The notes beneath the pieces are model-generated. The model searched no databases. It had not been told where the DNA came from and worked only from the letters and a program-made list of their open reading frames with translations. The translations under genes and the position numbers were made by a program. From Penelope pileata (Eukaryota; Chordata; Aves; Galliformes; Cracidae): DNA of 64,000 bases. The stretch is taken from the NCBI GenBank assembly GCA_013396635.1, contig WBMW01005527.1, positions 1,351,540 to 1,415,539 of the forward strand, read 5' to 3'. Shown one piece after another: positions 50,461-60,422 of this stretch (its first letter is position 1; every line of letters begins with the position of its first letter).

Positions 50461-50530
50461 CACTCTTGGTTAATGATTAATTAACCAAGATTAATTAACC
50501 AAGATTAATGATGGTTAATGAATTAACAGC
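50461..50530. repeat. ATTAATTAACC direct/inverted repeat cluster
   Basis: CTTGGTTAAT at 50465-50474 is inverted against ATTAACCAAG in the following units. GATTAATTAACCAA is present twice in tandem (50475-50488, 50489-50502), followed by diverged GATTAATGATGGTTAATGAATTAAC. The cluster offers many ATTA cores. Confidence 0.88.
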
Positions 50531-50850
50531 TCTTGGTACACCTCTTTGTACTTATTAACGGTTACTTGGTCATACTTTTAACTACTATATTGGCCTTAGA
50601 AGTCCTTGCTTTGTACTAATGCTGTCATATTTACTCTGCATGTGAATTCAGTGAGGAAATGATGGAGCCTTACCACGGTGTTCGTCTGTGTGGTTTGAAT
50701 GCTGAGCATGTGTCTTTGCATTGCCATAATTAATTATCGAAAGAACAGAATAATCTGTAGCTGGAAATATTTTTGTAGAGCAGTGACTGCAAAATGGCAG
50801 TTTAGACTGTGTCAGAACAGTGGCAGAGCACAAGAAGGGACAACAAAGTA

Positions 50851-51264
50851 CAAGGGCTGCTCTGAAAGTAATGCCTCCTATTTTATTATGTTGTCCCGTA
50901 ACATCAGAGGTGTGTGTTGGTGGGATGGCAGTAGAGATTGAACCTTCCCACCAACATCCCGTTACATTTTGTTGCCATGCAACATAAGACAGCAAAGGGA
51001 CAGTCTGACATAATGGCATCCGACATGGCATTTCATCAGTGGTGACAGCAACAGTGGGTCACCTCCACTGGTACAGATTGTTACGAGAACAGCATGCAGG
51101 CTCTTGTTGATTGCTGACAAAAATGCACAGCTAATAGTGGTGACTGTGTTGAGAAATAGTGTTTTGTAGCTGAGAACTTGCTCTATCAAATATCGTTCTT
51201 GTGATTTTCATATCCGTTGTAATTTCCATGGAATGAAATAGGAGGCATTACTTTCGGAGCGACC
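50851..51264 (+). mobile_element. Non-autonomous mariner element, copy D (414 bp, extra deletion)
   Basis: Both terminal inverted repeats are well preserved (left GGGCTGCTCTGAAAGTAATG; right, inverted, AGGTCGCTCCGAAAGTAATG). TA lies at 50849-50850 and 51265-51266. It is shorter than the other copies because nearly all of the transposase start is missing: the plus strand goes from the ATGGCATCCGACATGGCA segment straight to the post-HTH sequence near 51030. The C-terminal remnant remains (around 51085-51160), with marker codons TGA and CAA. It therefore carries ends but almost no coding sequence. Confidence 0.9.
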
Positions 51265-51339
51265 TACATACTTTGGACCATACAACTGAATCATATGGTT
51301 TAAGGTGGTGAGATACATTAATATCAACAGACTTGTAGG

Positions 51340-51890
51340 GAGCCTGGGTAATTCACAGTAGTGTTGTGCATGTTTAAGCTGCCCAGCTGGTGCCAGTGAA
51401 GGAAGGGCAGGCTGTGCGTTCTCTGAGTTCCTAGCTGACCAGGGCAGGAGACAGCTACTTCCCAGCCAGCTGCAGCTCCCTGCCTGGCAGCTCTGGTTCT
51501 TGGGCAGCAGCACAAGCTGCATGTGGGCAGAAGATGGCCACAGGAACAAGGAACTTTGCCCAGCTTCCTGTCCAGGGAGCTGCAGCTTGTTTCAAGCCCG
51601 GCATCCGTGCTTGCTGTGGTAGGGCAGGGTGGGGCTTTCCACTGCAAGCCCTGTGAACAGGCAGAGCAGCAAGGTCAGTGACGTGCTGGTGGCAGAGGCT
51701 TGTGGTGTGTACTGTGTGCAGGAAGGGGAATTGCCAAATGCTTTGGGGAGCCAGGAGCTAGTGCTGAGTAGGGAATGGGAGCAGAAAGTCTAGCTGGAAC
51801 TGAGGGAGAAGACAGCATGTGTGAGGGGCCTCAGGGACTGAGCAGGATTTGCTGTGTAAAGTTACTGTTTTAATTGACCCTAAGTGTGAA
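51340..51890. other. GC-rich island, origin unknown
   Basis: About 500 bases rich in CAGCTG, CTGCAG, GGGCAG and TGGCAG words stand out sharply from the AT-rich flanks, with few CpG steps, so it is not a CpG-island promoter in appearance. Frames of ~110 codons on the minus strand cross it, with no domain. It begins about 75 bases after mariner copy D. It could be a solo LTR or another unclassified repeat, or an isochore-like regulatory block; I cannot identify ends. Confidence 0.45.
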
Positions 51891-51899
51891 ATAAGGATC

Positions 51900-54475
51900 C
51901 GTCTGCTAGGACACATCGGGCAGTGCATAAAGAGCTGTGCATAATCCCATTTATTTCTATTGCATCTGACATAATCACATTATTTTTCTACTTAAGAACT
52001 GTCTAATTCCCCTTTTCTCTTTTAAGTTGAAAAGCCTTTTAGCCTTTCTTGGTGAGCACACTAGGCAGACAGTAGATCCACCTCACAGTTCGGGCAGATT
52101 TGGGGTTCCGTGGCTTCCATGCTGCCTTTCCCAGGGAATGGGCCTGCTGCCAAGTGCAGGCAGAGCTCGTCAGAGGAAACCATCACAAGTGCCTCAAGTT
52201 TGAGTCGGGTTGTCTCTGTGAAGTGCAGTTGCTTCACTATTACAGAGTTCAACTAAATTTAAAAAAATAAATAAATAAAATAGAGAAAGAAAAAGGTTCA
52301 TAGTTTAAACTGTAAATCAAACAAAACTTAATTAGGAAATTAAATAAATCCCTGGAAATTCTTGATCCATGACATTGTTTAACTGGTAAAAAAATATATA
52401 TAAATTTTAATATTCAAAAATTCATTGGAAAAAGAACAACATTGAATACTAAATACTGGTCAAATTGTAAAGGTGTTAACATAACTGCACAGTTACTCTG
52501 TTTAATTGAACTGAAACATTCGAAGCTAACAAGGTAAGAAAGTTTTTAGAGCCATTTTATATAGAATGTAAAAGACTTCTCTAAAAATTAAAGCAAAATT
52601 CCTTTTTAAAAGAAATTTTAAAAAGCTGTTTTTCTATTTCTATGGAAAACTGTATGCTGACTTAGTGATGTGTCTTTATAATTACATATAGGCTATATGA
52701 AAAAAATACAAAAATACGCTACATACTCAAAAGGGCATTATCATTTAGGAGTGTCTGAAATTAACATTCTCAGATAATTGAAACATTTCCTATGTTTATG
52801 CCAAATACCTTATATGTTAATACCAAAAGATTTTATTCTAATAGCACTAACTAAAATTGACAGTAAATGCATATGAATTCTCAATAGCATCGAGGGAAAA
52901 AAAATGCTCCAAAGGCATAATAAATGTATGCATTTTGTGTTTTAGGGAACAGCAGGGCAATTACTTTATAACCCTCACTTACCAACCATTTTAACCTCAA
53001 TTTCATGTGTGTGGCTGTTGTCCCAGAATGACCTTGATGCAGTACTGAATGTTTTGCATTTTTTAAACAGACTCAAACAAATACAAATAAATGCCGTTCC
53101 TGTTGCAGAGTAACATATACAAACCTTATTTAACGTTTTATAAATTGTATTATTTGAAAACTTCCATCTACTTACAGTGTATTAAATAAAATCCCCTTAG
53201 TCATACCATAGCACTTGTATTGCACAGAGCATCTGATCAGTTATTAGTTTGTACATGGAGAGATGCTATTTAAAGACTTACAAACTCCCTTGAAGTAAAT
53301 TGTGCCCTCCAGCTAAAACCTGACACAGTGCAAATAATACATACAGCATTCTCTATTGTCTTCAGTGGCAGGCTGCTGTTTGTGAGATCCCTCAGAGGCA
53401 TCTGAACCCTCAGTAGTATGAGCCAAACTTTTGTGGATTGGTACCTTTGAAAACTTCAAATGCTGTACAGAGCTATCAGGGCAATGGAGGAGCTGATCTC
53501 AAAGTCCACTATTAAAACTTCCCTCAAGGACATTTTCATTAGGACTTTGTACATGGACAGTTCAAAAGGCTCGGCTATTGATTTTTGCTCAGAAGTCCTC
53601 TCTCTCTTCTCATATTGTTCAACATTTTGACAGAATTTCAAAACCCACAAACTGTGGCAGCAGAGGATTCCAGCTAGGATTTTATGCTGTTCATTTGATT
53701 TCTTAAGGCCGCATCCTTCCTGTGTCCTTGTCAACGCTACAAGGAGAGGAGACGTCTTAGAAGATTTGCTAAAAGGCAGAAGCAATTTCACAGCAATCTA
53801 AAAAAAATCTAACCTTTCCACATACAGAAAATCTCTCTTTGGTAAATAACCTTTTTAGCTGTAAAATTTTGCTGAGACATTCATTTATCAAAAACATAGA
53901 TAAAAATCACTGCGTGTTTATCTCTTTTCACCATTTAAAAATTGCATTAAAAGGAACCCACCACCAATACACATGGACTGTTTTAAAATGTCTCAAGCAA
54001 ACAAAACTGTTATATTTTAAAATAGAACTGTTGATTTAAACTTTGTGATGCTGGAAGCTGAGTAATGAGTTGTTATGATCTGCATTTCATATCCTTACTC
54101 CCATTATCGTTTTCATGGACACTATGTAATGAGGTTCATTTAGCCCCAACTGCATTTCCAAGATACAGTAGTTCAAATTTAATAGGATTTATGAAGAAGA
54201 AAATAAATGAGAGGTGTAATTATTTCTGTTTAAGGAAAATCATGATCTACTTGATCTTTATGAAAGACATATTGCAGGTCTTTTAATTGCTAGGTACTTA
54301 CATCCTACATTGGTGGTTGACAAGGCTGACATTCTCTCACCTTTCACTTGATTTCACTGAACACATTTTCAAATGCAAAAGTTCTAGAGAAATAAATTTC
54401 TTATGATGAAAGTAACCATATTTCAGTTGAGATTTCTGAGAGCCTTTTGAAAACCTTTTTTGTTTTCATATATTT
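51900..54475. other. Unique DNA, possible conserved non-coding stretches
   Basis: No gene was recognised. An (AAAT)n patch lies at about 52262-52280. Parts of 52880-53800 are less low-complexity than their surroundings and carry a 111-codon minus-strand frame (53456-53791) with no domain I know. Confidence 0.45.
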
Positions 54476-54477
54476 TA

Positions 54478-54997
54478 CGAGGCTCTGAAAGTAATACCTC
54501 CTATTTTATTATGCTAGCCCTTGACATCAGAGGTGGATGTTGGTGGTATAGCAGCAGAGGTTGAATCTTCCCACCAATATTCCATTCCATGTTGTTCCCA
54601 TGGGACGGCAGCAGAGGGGTACTCTGATAAAGTGACATCTGACATGGAAGTGTGCGTGGAGCAAAGGGGTGCAATTCATTTCTTCCATGCAGAAAAAATG
54701 GTGCCCGTTGGCATTCATCAATGCCTGCTGAATGCTTATGGAGACCAAACAGCAAATGCGAGCACAGTGAGGTTGTGGGTGCTGCATTCCAACAGCGGTG
54801 TGATAGTGGTAACCTTCACTGGTACCAATGCATGCAGGCTCTTGTTGATTGCTGACGAAAATGCACAGCTAATGGTGGTGATTATGTTGAGATATAATGT
54901 TGCTTACAATTTGCTCTATCAAATACTGTTATTGTGCTCTTCGTATCTGTTGTAGTTTCCATGGAAATAAATAGGAGGCATTACTTTTGGGGTGACC
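54478..54997 (+). mobile_element. Non-autonomous mariner element, copy E (520 bp)
   Basis: The left terminal repeat is slightly shortened (CGAGGCTCTGAAAGTAATAC). The right inverted repeat is well kept, and TA lies at 54476-54477 and 54998-54999. The plus strand holds the transposase start with the DNA-binding region: GIHQCLLNAYGDQTANASTV around 54709-54768. This continues in one open frame of 144 codons (54521-54955) into sequence that, in a different frame, encodes the transposase C-terminus (CRKCTANGGDYVE-like with TGA for the first residue). The catalytic core is missing. It is the only copy whose N-terminal frame stays open to the end. Confidence 0.9.
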
Positions 54998-54999
54998 TA

Positions 55000-57900
55000 A
55001 GTATTTTGTTCTATTTTATTCTATTCTTGGTCAAGATCACCTTTCTTTGTATGATTTCTGAGATCCTAAGCACTGAGAGTTCAGAAGAACATTCAAACAC
55101 AGTTAGTTTCTGAAACGTGCTGCAATCTTTATTTCTGTGAGAGGGGAATTTCCATTTGTAGGTGAGTTGGCTAGCATGGAACTACCAACTATATACAGTA
55201 TATTAACCCATGATAGAATTTTAGTTAGTCTGGTGGTATATATGTTTTGAGATCTCTTTCAAACTGATAGCATTTCATAGAAGGAAGAGGAACTTGTCTG
55301 TGTCTATTGGATTTTGTTGTTTCAGGAATTTCTGATTTCTGATTATTAGAACATTTCTCTGAACTGTACATCTTCAGTTTTAACTATGGTGTAAAAGGGA
55401 GAGCCAAGATCTTGACTGCTTTTTTACAGTTCTCCCTGTAAACATTCATAGTCCTCAGATACAGCAGAATTTTTTCAATTTCATTGATGTTTAAAATAAC
55501 TGCTCATATACTGTGTGATATATTTCCAAGAGTGGCATGCCGCTGACAAAGTTATAATTGTCAGTGATGCAAATTAGGAGACAGCAAGTGGCTATTTTTT
55601 AAGGTAAAGAAGGTGTTAGTAGAAACATTCTCCATATGTACTTAAGAAGCACCCTAAATATAGCAAATTTCTAGTATCTTTTTCCTATAGAAAGTTTACC
55701 AGATTTGACAACATCTTTTGGTTTTGTATTTGAAACTCTCTTTTCCAGTAAATCTGCTGTTAGTCTGAAAAGATTGCCTTTTCAGATATCTCTTTATAAA
55801 GCTGTGGCCATTTCTCTCAGATGAGCTTGTAACAAATGGAGAAACGTTTCGTGAACATCCACAATGAATCACCTTCCCTGTTCCATGTAAATTACCGTTA
55901 AAAAACAAATGAGTAAACAATATCCCCACCCCAACTTCTGCTCCGTGGTTTAAAAAAAAAAAAAGTTACAAAACTCAGGCTACATAAATCTACAGTTTCT
56001 CAAAGCTCAACCAGGCTATAGTGTCTCAGACACAATAGGAAAGCACAGTGTATAAAAAGAGGAATCTTCAGCACCAGTCAGTGATGGTTGTTTTTCCAAG
56101 GCTAAAAGAGGAGATCAAAATACACTGATCCGTTAAAAGACAGGCCCTAAATAATTTGATGTGTTTGTACAATGGCAAGAGACAGCTTACAATACATTAG
56201 TTAAAAAAAAAAAAGCCAGCAAGCCGAGAAGTCTGATGCAGAGGCAGATAAAGCATGAGAGTTTTATGAAAACCTTAGCAGCATGTGTGCACTGCACAAA
56301 ATTGAGGTCAACCACACATATTCTGTAATCTGGGCCACTTGAATCTAAAATACAAAATGGTGAAAGCCTCTCTTTGCTCCTGTTTTCAGAAATAGCTCCA
56401 AGATTTCCTCCTTGTCTTTGCCTTCATAAGTGTTTCCGTGGCTTGTTACATACTTCTGGCTTCGTGTTCTGGCCGGGGGCTCTCTGCGGGCTGTAACAGG
56501 GAGGCCAGCTAGGAAGGCCTGTTCTCTAGTCATCCCTTTAGACTCAGCTGTCCCTTCACAAGACAGCTGCCTTTCTGTTCCTCTCCTTGTTCAGTGAAAA
56601 CTTCCTAGCTAGCACTTCATCTCAATTTGAGACATAAATTGCCTCAATGCCAATTTGTAAAGCTGCTGTTATAGTTGAATCCACAGGCTGTATTTTTTTC
56701 CTCCTTAAGTGGTGATGTTTGTGAAGCTTGGCTTGCAACACCTAATCATATTTTTGTGCATTTATTTCAGTATTAAGATAGTGCTCAAGGGGTTGAGTTA
56801 ATTCAGAGAGTTATTTCAGACTTTTCCTCTTTTTAACAAAAGCTTTGTTACTTAGAGCAGGATGGTGAGAAGGGTGTTCCGTTCAGGTGAACACCTATGT
56901 CAGGTCGTTAGTTGCAATGGTATATTTGGTTCATAAAAGTTCTGATCTATTCATGAAATACACAGAAAAGCAAACTATACTTGCACAATTTTATAAATCA
57001 TTAATATACTGAAATTGCATCTTTTTTCTATATAGCTAACCATTCTATCTCATGTTGAAAATCCAAAATTCAGTCCAAAATTCTGAGCAATTTTTAAAAA
57101 TATACAATAGTATTCATTTATTTATTCCAGAACTGGTAAAGAAAAAATAAAAATTTATATGCAAAACATTAGCTCTTTTCCAAAAAATCAAATACTTCCC
57201 TCTTTTACAAACCCTATGTTAGCTTCAAATAATTAACTATTAATAATTATTGCTGAAGATAAATATACCTAAAATTCATACTTGCCTTTGTATTTCTAGA
57301 AGATTGAGGAACCTTGTTTTCAATGTTAAATAAAGTGAAGGAGCATAGTTACCTAATAAAAAGTAAATTTATACTCACAGCATCTTGATTTACTGAGCAG
57401 CAATGTTAGGAACTGTAAAATACCTGGCATGGTTCTTTCCACACATTACATGTGTTATACTTTAGGTAAATGGGGAGATGGTTTTAACAGAAGAGTATTT
57501 ATCTTACTCCTTATGCTCATAAATGTCTCAAAATTTTTTGAGTATCGCTTTTCTGTGGAAGCTGTAGAATAAGCAAACAGGATAGTGGTTGATGGATCTC
57601 TTGGCACTCGGTGAGTGTGAGCTGTGCTCCATGCACATACCTTATCATTCCAGGAGTATTTCCGATAAAAAATGGCATTGAAACAGATTTTTTTCTGAGG
57701 TTAGGGTAAAGATGTTTAGTGGAATTTAATCTGCTTATAGTCATGCTGGATCTTTGTTTTCACAAATATTCTAGTGATTTTACTCTTAGTTTTTGATCAA
57801 ATAATTCTAAAACGTTTTCACAGAATGTTGTACTTTAATATACTGACAAAATGACTGACAGAATACACTCTCCTGTGCATGTACACATCTACCTTTATTG

Positions 57901-58978
57901 CTATTAAAAATGTAGAGAATGAGAAACAAACGAACAAAAAAATGAACAACGAAAGTAACTTTCCAACCTCCCACATCCATCATGTGACATCTTGTGCAAA
58001 GATCTGTGAAGTCATCCCAATAGCAGTAACAAATGGCTGTAAAAATACCATATGACTCTTCTTCCTGCCTCCTTTGTGGGAACAGAACCAATGCAGGAGG
58101 ATTGGGCTGCGAACCAAGACAGTGAATAAACAAATTCCACTACCGTTTGGAACTCAGATTTTAGTAAATGATCTCAGGAAGTATCAAGGGAAAAGAAAAC
58201 AGAATTGTCTGGAGGGGAAAAAGGACAGGCTAGAAAGAAAATAAAAGATTTTAAATGGGAAAAGAGGATGCAGAAATTGAAGATTTGAAGTGGTGTGTCT
58301 CACCATTTCGTTGAAATACTTTCTTGACATTGTAACTCAACTAAATTCAATAGCAAAATCCCTCGTGTTTTTTATGGAGTTATGATAGAATTAAGCTACC
58401 TAAGCAATTAAAAGCTTGTTCATAAAGGGGATGTCCTGAAGAGGAAAAGAAAAATAAAAAAAATACTCTCTACAGGAAATAAGTGTCAAATAATTTTTAT
58501 TTGGTTAAATAATATCTTCCTCTAACATTCTGGTTAGTGAAAATGCAAGGAACTAGTTTACTCCCTTGTTTCAAAAGATTTTATTACGCCTTATAAGTCA
58601 ATGAAAAGAATTCTGTGATTCCATTCACTGCAACTGGCACTGACTCAGGCTCAGATAAAAGAGCGGATGGAAAGCAGATTTTTCTCCCTTCTGTTTCTAG
58701 GTGAGCAAATCAGCTCCACAACCATCAACTGTCTGTTAATGCTATTGCTCCACATTTCAGAACTGGGCTTCTAAAGCCTGGGAGTACTGCGTTGCTGCAC
58801 GTCACTAATCAAGTTATCAGTACCTTCTCTCTTTCAGCTCTTCTCTACCTAACTTCAGATCTTTGCTGTTATTAGTTATACAGTGTCTAAAATGTTTGAG
58901 AAATGTTTATACTATTTTATCCTGGCTTAAGTCTGGGCAGAGATCTGAACAGGATTGTTTAGACTGTACACCCTCTAG
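55000..58978. other. Unique DNA, one weak exon candidate
   Basis: No supported gene. Poly-A runs lie at 55952-55964 and about 56200-56213. An antisense exon-like segment at 56345-56490 is listed separately. The other frames (55696-55929 minus, 57807-58133 minus) have no recognisable domain. Confidence 0.5.
56345..56490 (-). other. Weak candidate terminal exon (antisense)
   Basis: On the minus strand a pyrimidine-rich stretch ending CCTCCCTGTTACAG (56520 down to 56491) resembles a 3' splice acceptor. It is followed by an open frame of about 48 codons to a stop near 56345, containing SHGNTYEGKDKEEILELFLK. The local GC content is higher than around it, and the composition is less biased than in most chance frames here. 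I do not recognise the protein. There is no partner exon that I can see, and the minus-strand sequence downstream is ordinary AT-rich DNA. A chance frame is the more likely explanation. Confidence 0.15.
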
Positions 58979-58980
58979 TA

Positions 58981-59551
58981 TGAGGGCTGCTCCAAAAGTA
59001 ATGCCTCCTATTTTTATATTTTTATGTTGGCTCATGACATCAGAGGCAGATGTTGGTGTGATAGCAGTAGAGATTGAACCTTGCCACCAGTATCCTGCTC
59101 TGTTTTGTTGCCATGCAACCAATGGCAGCAGAGGGGCACTCTGACACAATGGCGTCTGACATGGAAGTGTGTATGGAGCCAAGGGATGGAACTGAATTCC
59201 TTTGTGTACAAAACATTGCAGCCATTGACATTCATCAGCACTTACTGAACATGTATGGAGATGAAACAGTGGATGTGAGCACAGTGAAAGTTGGATTGCA
59301 TGGGCAACATTTTCCTAGCAATGACACCATCAGCAACTGAGAAACAGTGGGTCACCTGCACTGATGTGGGTTGTTATGAGCACAGCATGCAGGCTCTTGT
59401 TGATTGCTGATGAAAATGCATAGCTGATGGTAGTGACTATGTTCAAAAAAAATGTTTTGTAGCTGAGAATTTGCTCTATCAAATAGTGTGCTCTATGTAT
59501 CTATTGTAGTTTCCATGGAAATAAATAGGAGGCATTACTTTCAGAGCAAAC
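58981..59551 (+). mobile_element. Non-autonomous mariner element, copy F (571 bp)
   Basis: The left terminal repeat (GGGCTGCTCCAAAAGTAATG) and right inverted repeat (AGTTTGCTCTGAAAGTAATG) are well preserved. TA lies at 58979-58980 and 59552-59553. From an ATG at 59149 the plus strand reads MASDMEVCMEPRDGTEF and then DIHQHLLNMYGDETVDVSTV, the N-terminal DNA-binding part of a mariner-type transposase, open to a stop near 59340. The C-terminus follows near 59376-59470 (SMQALVDC, two stop codons TGA TGA, then KCIADGSDYVQK and FVAENLLYQ). The catalytic core between them is gone. This is the longest copy and has one of the best-preserved transposase starts of the six. Confidence 0.92.
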
Positions 59552-59746
59552 TACATTTTATTTAACTTATTCCAGGAATTTTCATAGATATTGATTGATT
59601 GATCATCACAGTCCACAGTTTGCAGGAGCTTGAAATGTTTTAATTCAGCATTCCATAAAGCACATGTTTACAAATAAATGAAGACAGGGATATGGTAGAA
59701 TAGCTAGAACACAAAGCATGGTGCCTCTCCAGAAGGAAATATATTT

Positions 59747-59764
59747 GAACTATATATATAGTTC
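59747..59764. other. Perfect 18-bp palindrome
   Basis: GAACTATATATATAGTTC equals its own reverse complement. It is centred on an (AT) run, so slippage may have helped create it. Confidence 0.92.
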
Positions 59765-59812
59765 TAAATATTTGTCATGCCTGTCTCTTACTCTGCTTGT
59801 TCTCTTTAAGTG

Positions 59813-59860
59813 GTGAATGGCTTGGTTTGGAAGGGGCCTTAAAGATCATCTGTTAGTGAA
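59813..59860 (-). repeat. CR1 LINE extreme 3' tail (remnant)
   Basis: 'gaatggcttggtttggaaggggccttaaagatcatct' in plus-strand reading is the inverted last ~45 bases of a CR1 ('ggttggaagggaccttaaagatcatct'). Nothing upstream of the tail remains. Confidence 0.8.
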
Positions 59861-60112
59861 GGGGATTAGTTTTATTGATTTTCTGATATATGCATATTTG
59901 CATATAAGTTTCCATAGTAGGTTTGAAGTATTACCTATTGACATGAAGCAAAAAGTGGCTAATAGCTAAAAATCTTCTTTATCATTTCCAAAACGACAGT
60001 TGATTTGACAGAAAACTTAGTGTTCAAACCATCATGAGATGCTGATAAGTTAAGTATGGTAGCTGATCTTGCAAACTTATTGAGTTGCTCTCTCAATAGT
60101 TCTGGCAGATAT

Positions 60113-60420
60113 CAAACTGAACATGAACCAGCAATGTTCCCTTGCCGCAAAGAGATAGCAAATAGGATCTGGGGCTTCATAAGGGGAAGCGTGGCCAGCA
60201 TGGTGAGGGAGGTGATCCTGCCCCAGTGCTCAGCACTGGTGAGGCTGCACCTGGAGTATTGTTTCCAATTCTGGGATTCCCAGTGCAACAGAGACGTGGA
60301 GCTACTGGAGGAAGTCCAGTAAGGGGTACTGAGACTCTGAAGGGAGTGGAGCATCTCTTGTATGAGGAAAGGCTGAGAGCAGTGATTTTCCGGCCTGAAG
60401 ACAAGATGGCTCAGTGATGT
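60113..60420 (+). repeat. CR1 LINE internal ORF2 fragment, both ends missing
   Basis: The plus strand follows CR1 ORF2 past the reverse transcriptase core. The segments are 'ctgaacatgaaccagcaatgt', then coding for GFIRGSVASMVREVILPQCSALVRLHLEYC-like text in pieces, then the 'gacgtggagctactggaggaagtccag' block, then 'gagcatctcttgtatgaggaaaggctgagagc'. A frame shift falls near 60320. Unlike normal CR1 copies it lacks the 3' tail, so it was either cut by a later rearrangement or the rest was deleted. Confidence 0.9.
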
Positions 60421-60422
60421 TT

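Larger units (their letters stand above)
42046..50848. other. Unique AT-rich DNA, about 8.8 kb, no gene seen
   Basis: No recognisable gene or mobile element. Small structures are a 14-bp-stem hairpin at 42451-42481, an (A7G)n purine tract at 44071-44112, tandem duplications at 46444-46485 and 47404-47429, T-rich sequence near 46698-46724, a (GT)n patch near 48780, and an ATTA-rich repeat cluster at 50461-50530. Confidence 0.55.

Noticed and set aside
53456..53791. 111-codon minus-strand frame
   Set aside because: No known domain, and the start and end lack splice or promoter context. I kept only the note on possible conserved non-coding sequence.
58608..58625. 'aattctgtgattcc', resembling a plus-strand CR1 tail
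   Set aside because: There is no CR1 3' UTR upstream, and the match is too short to separate from chance.
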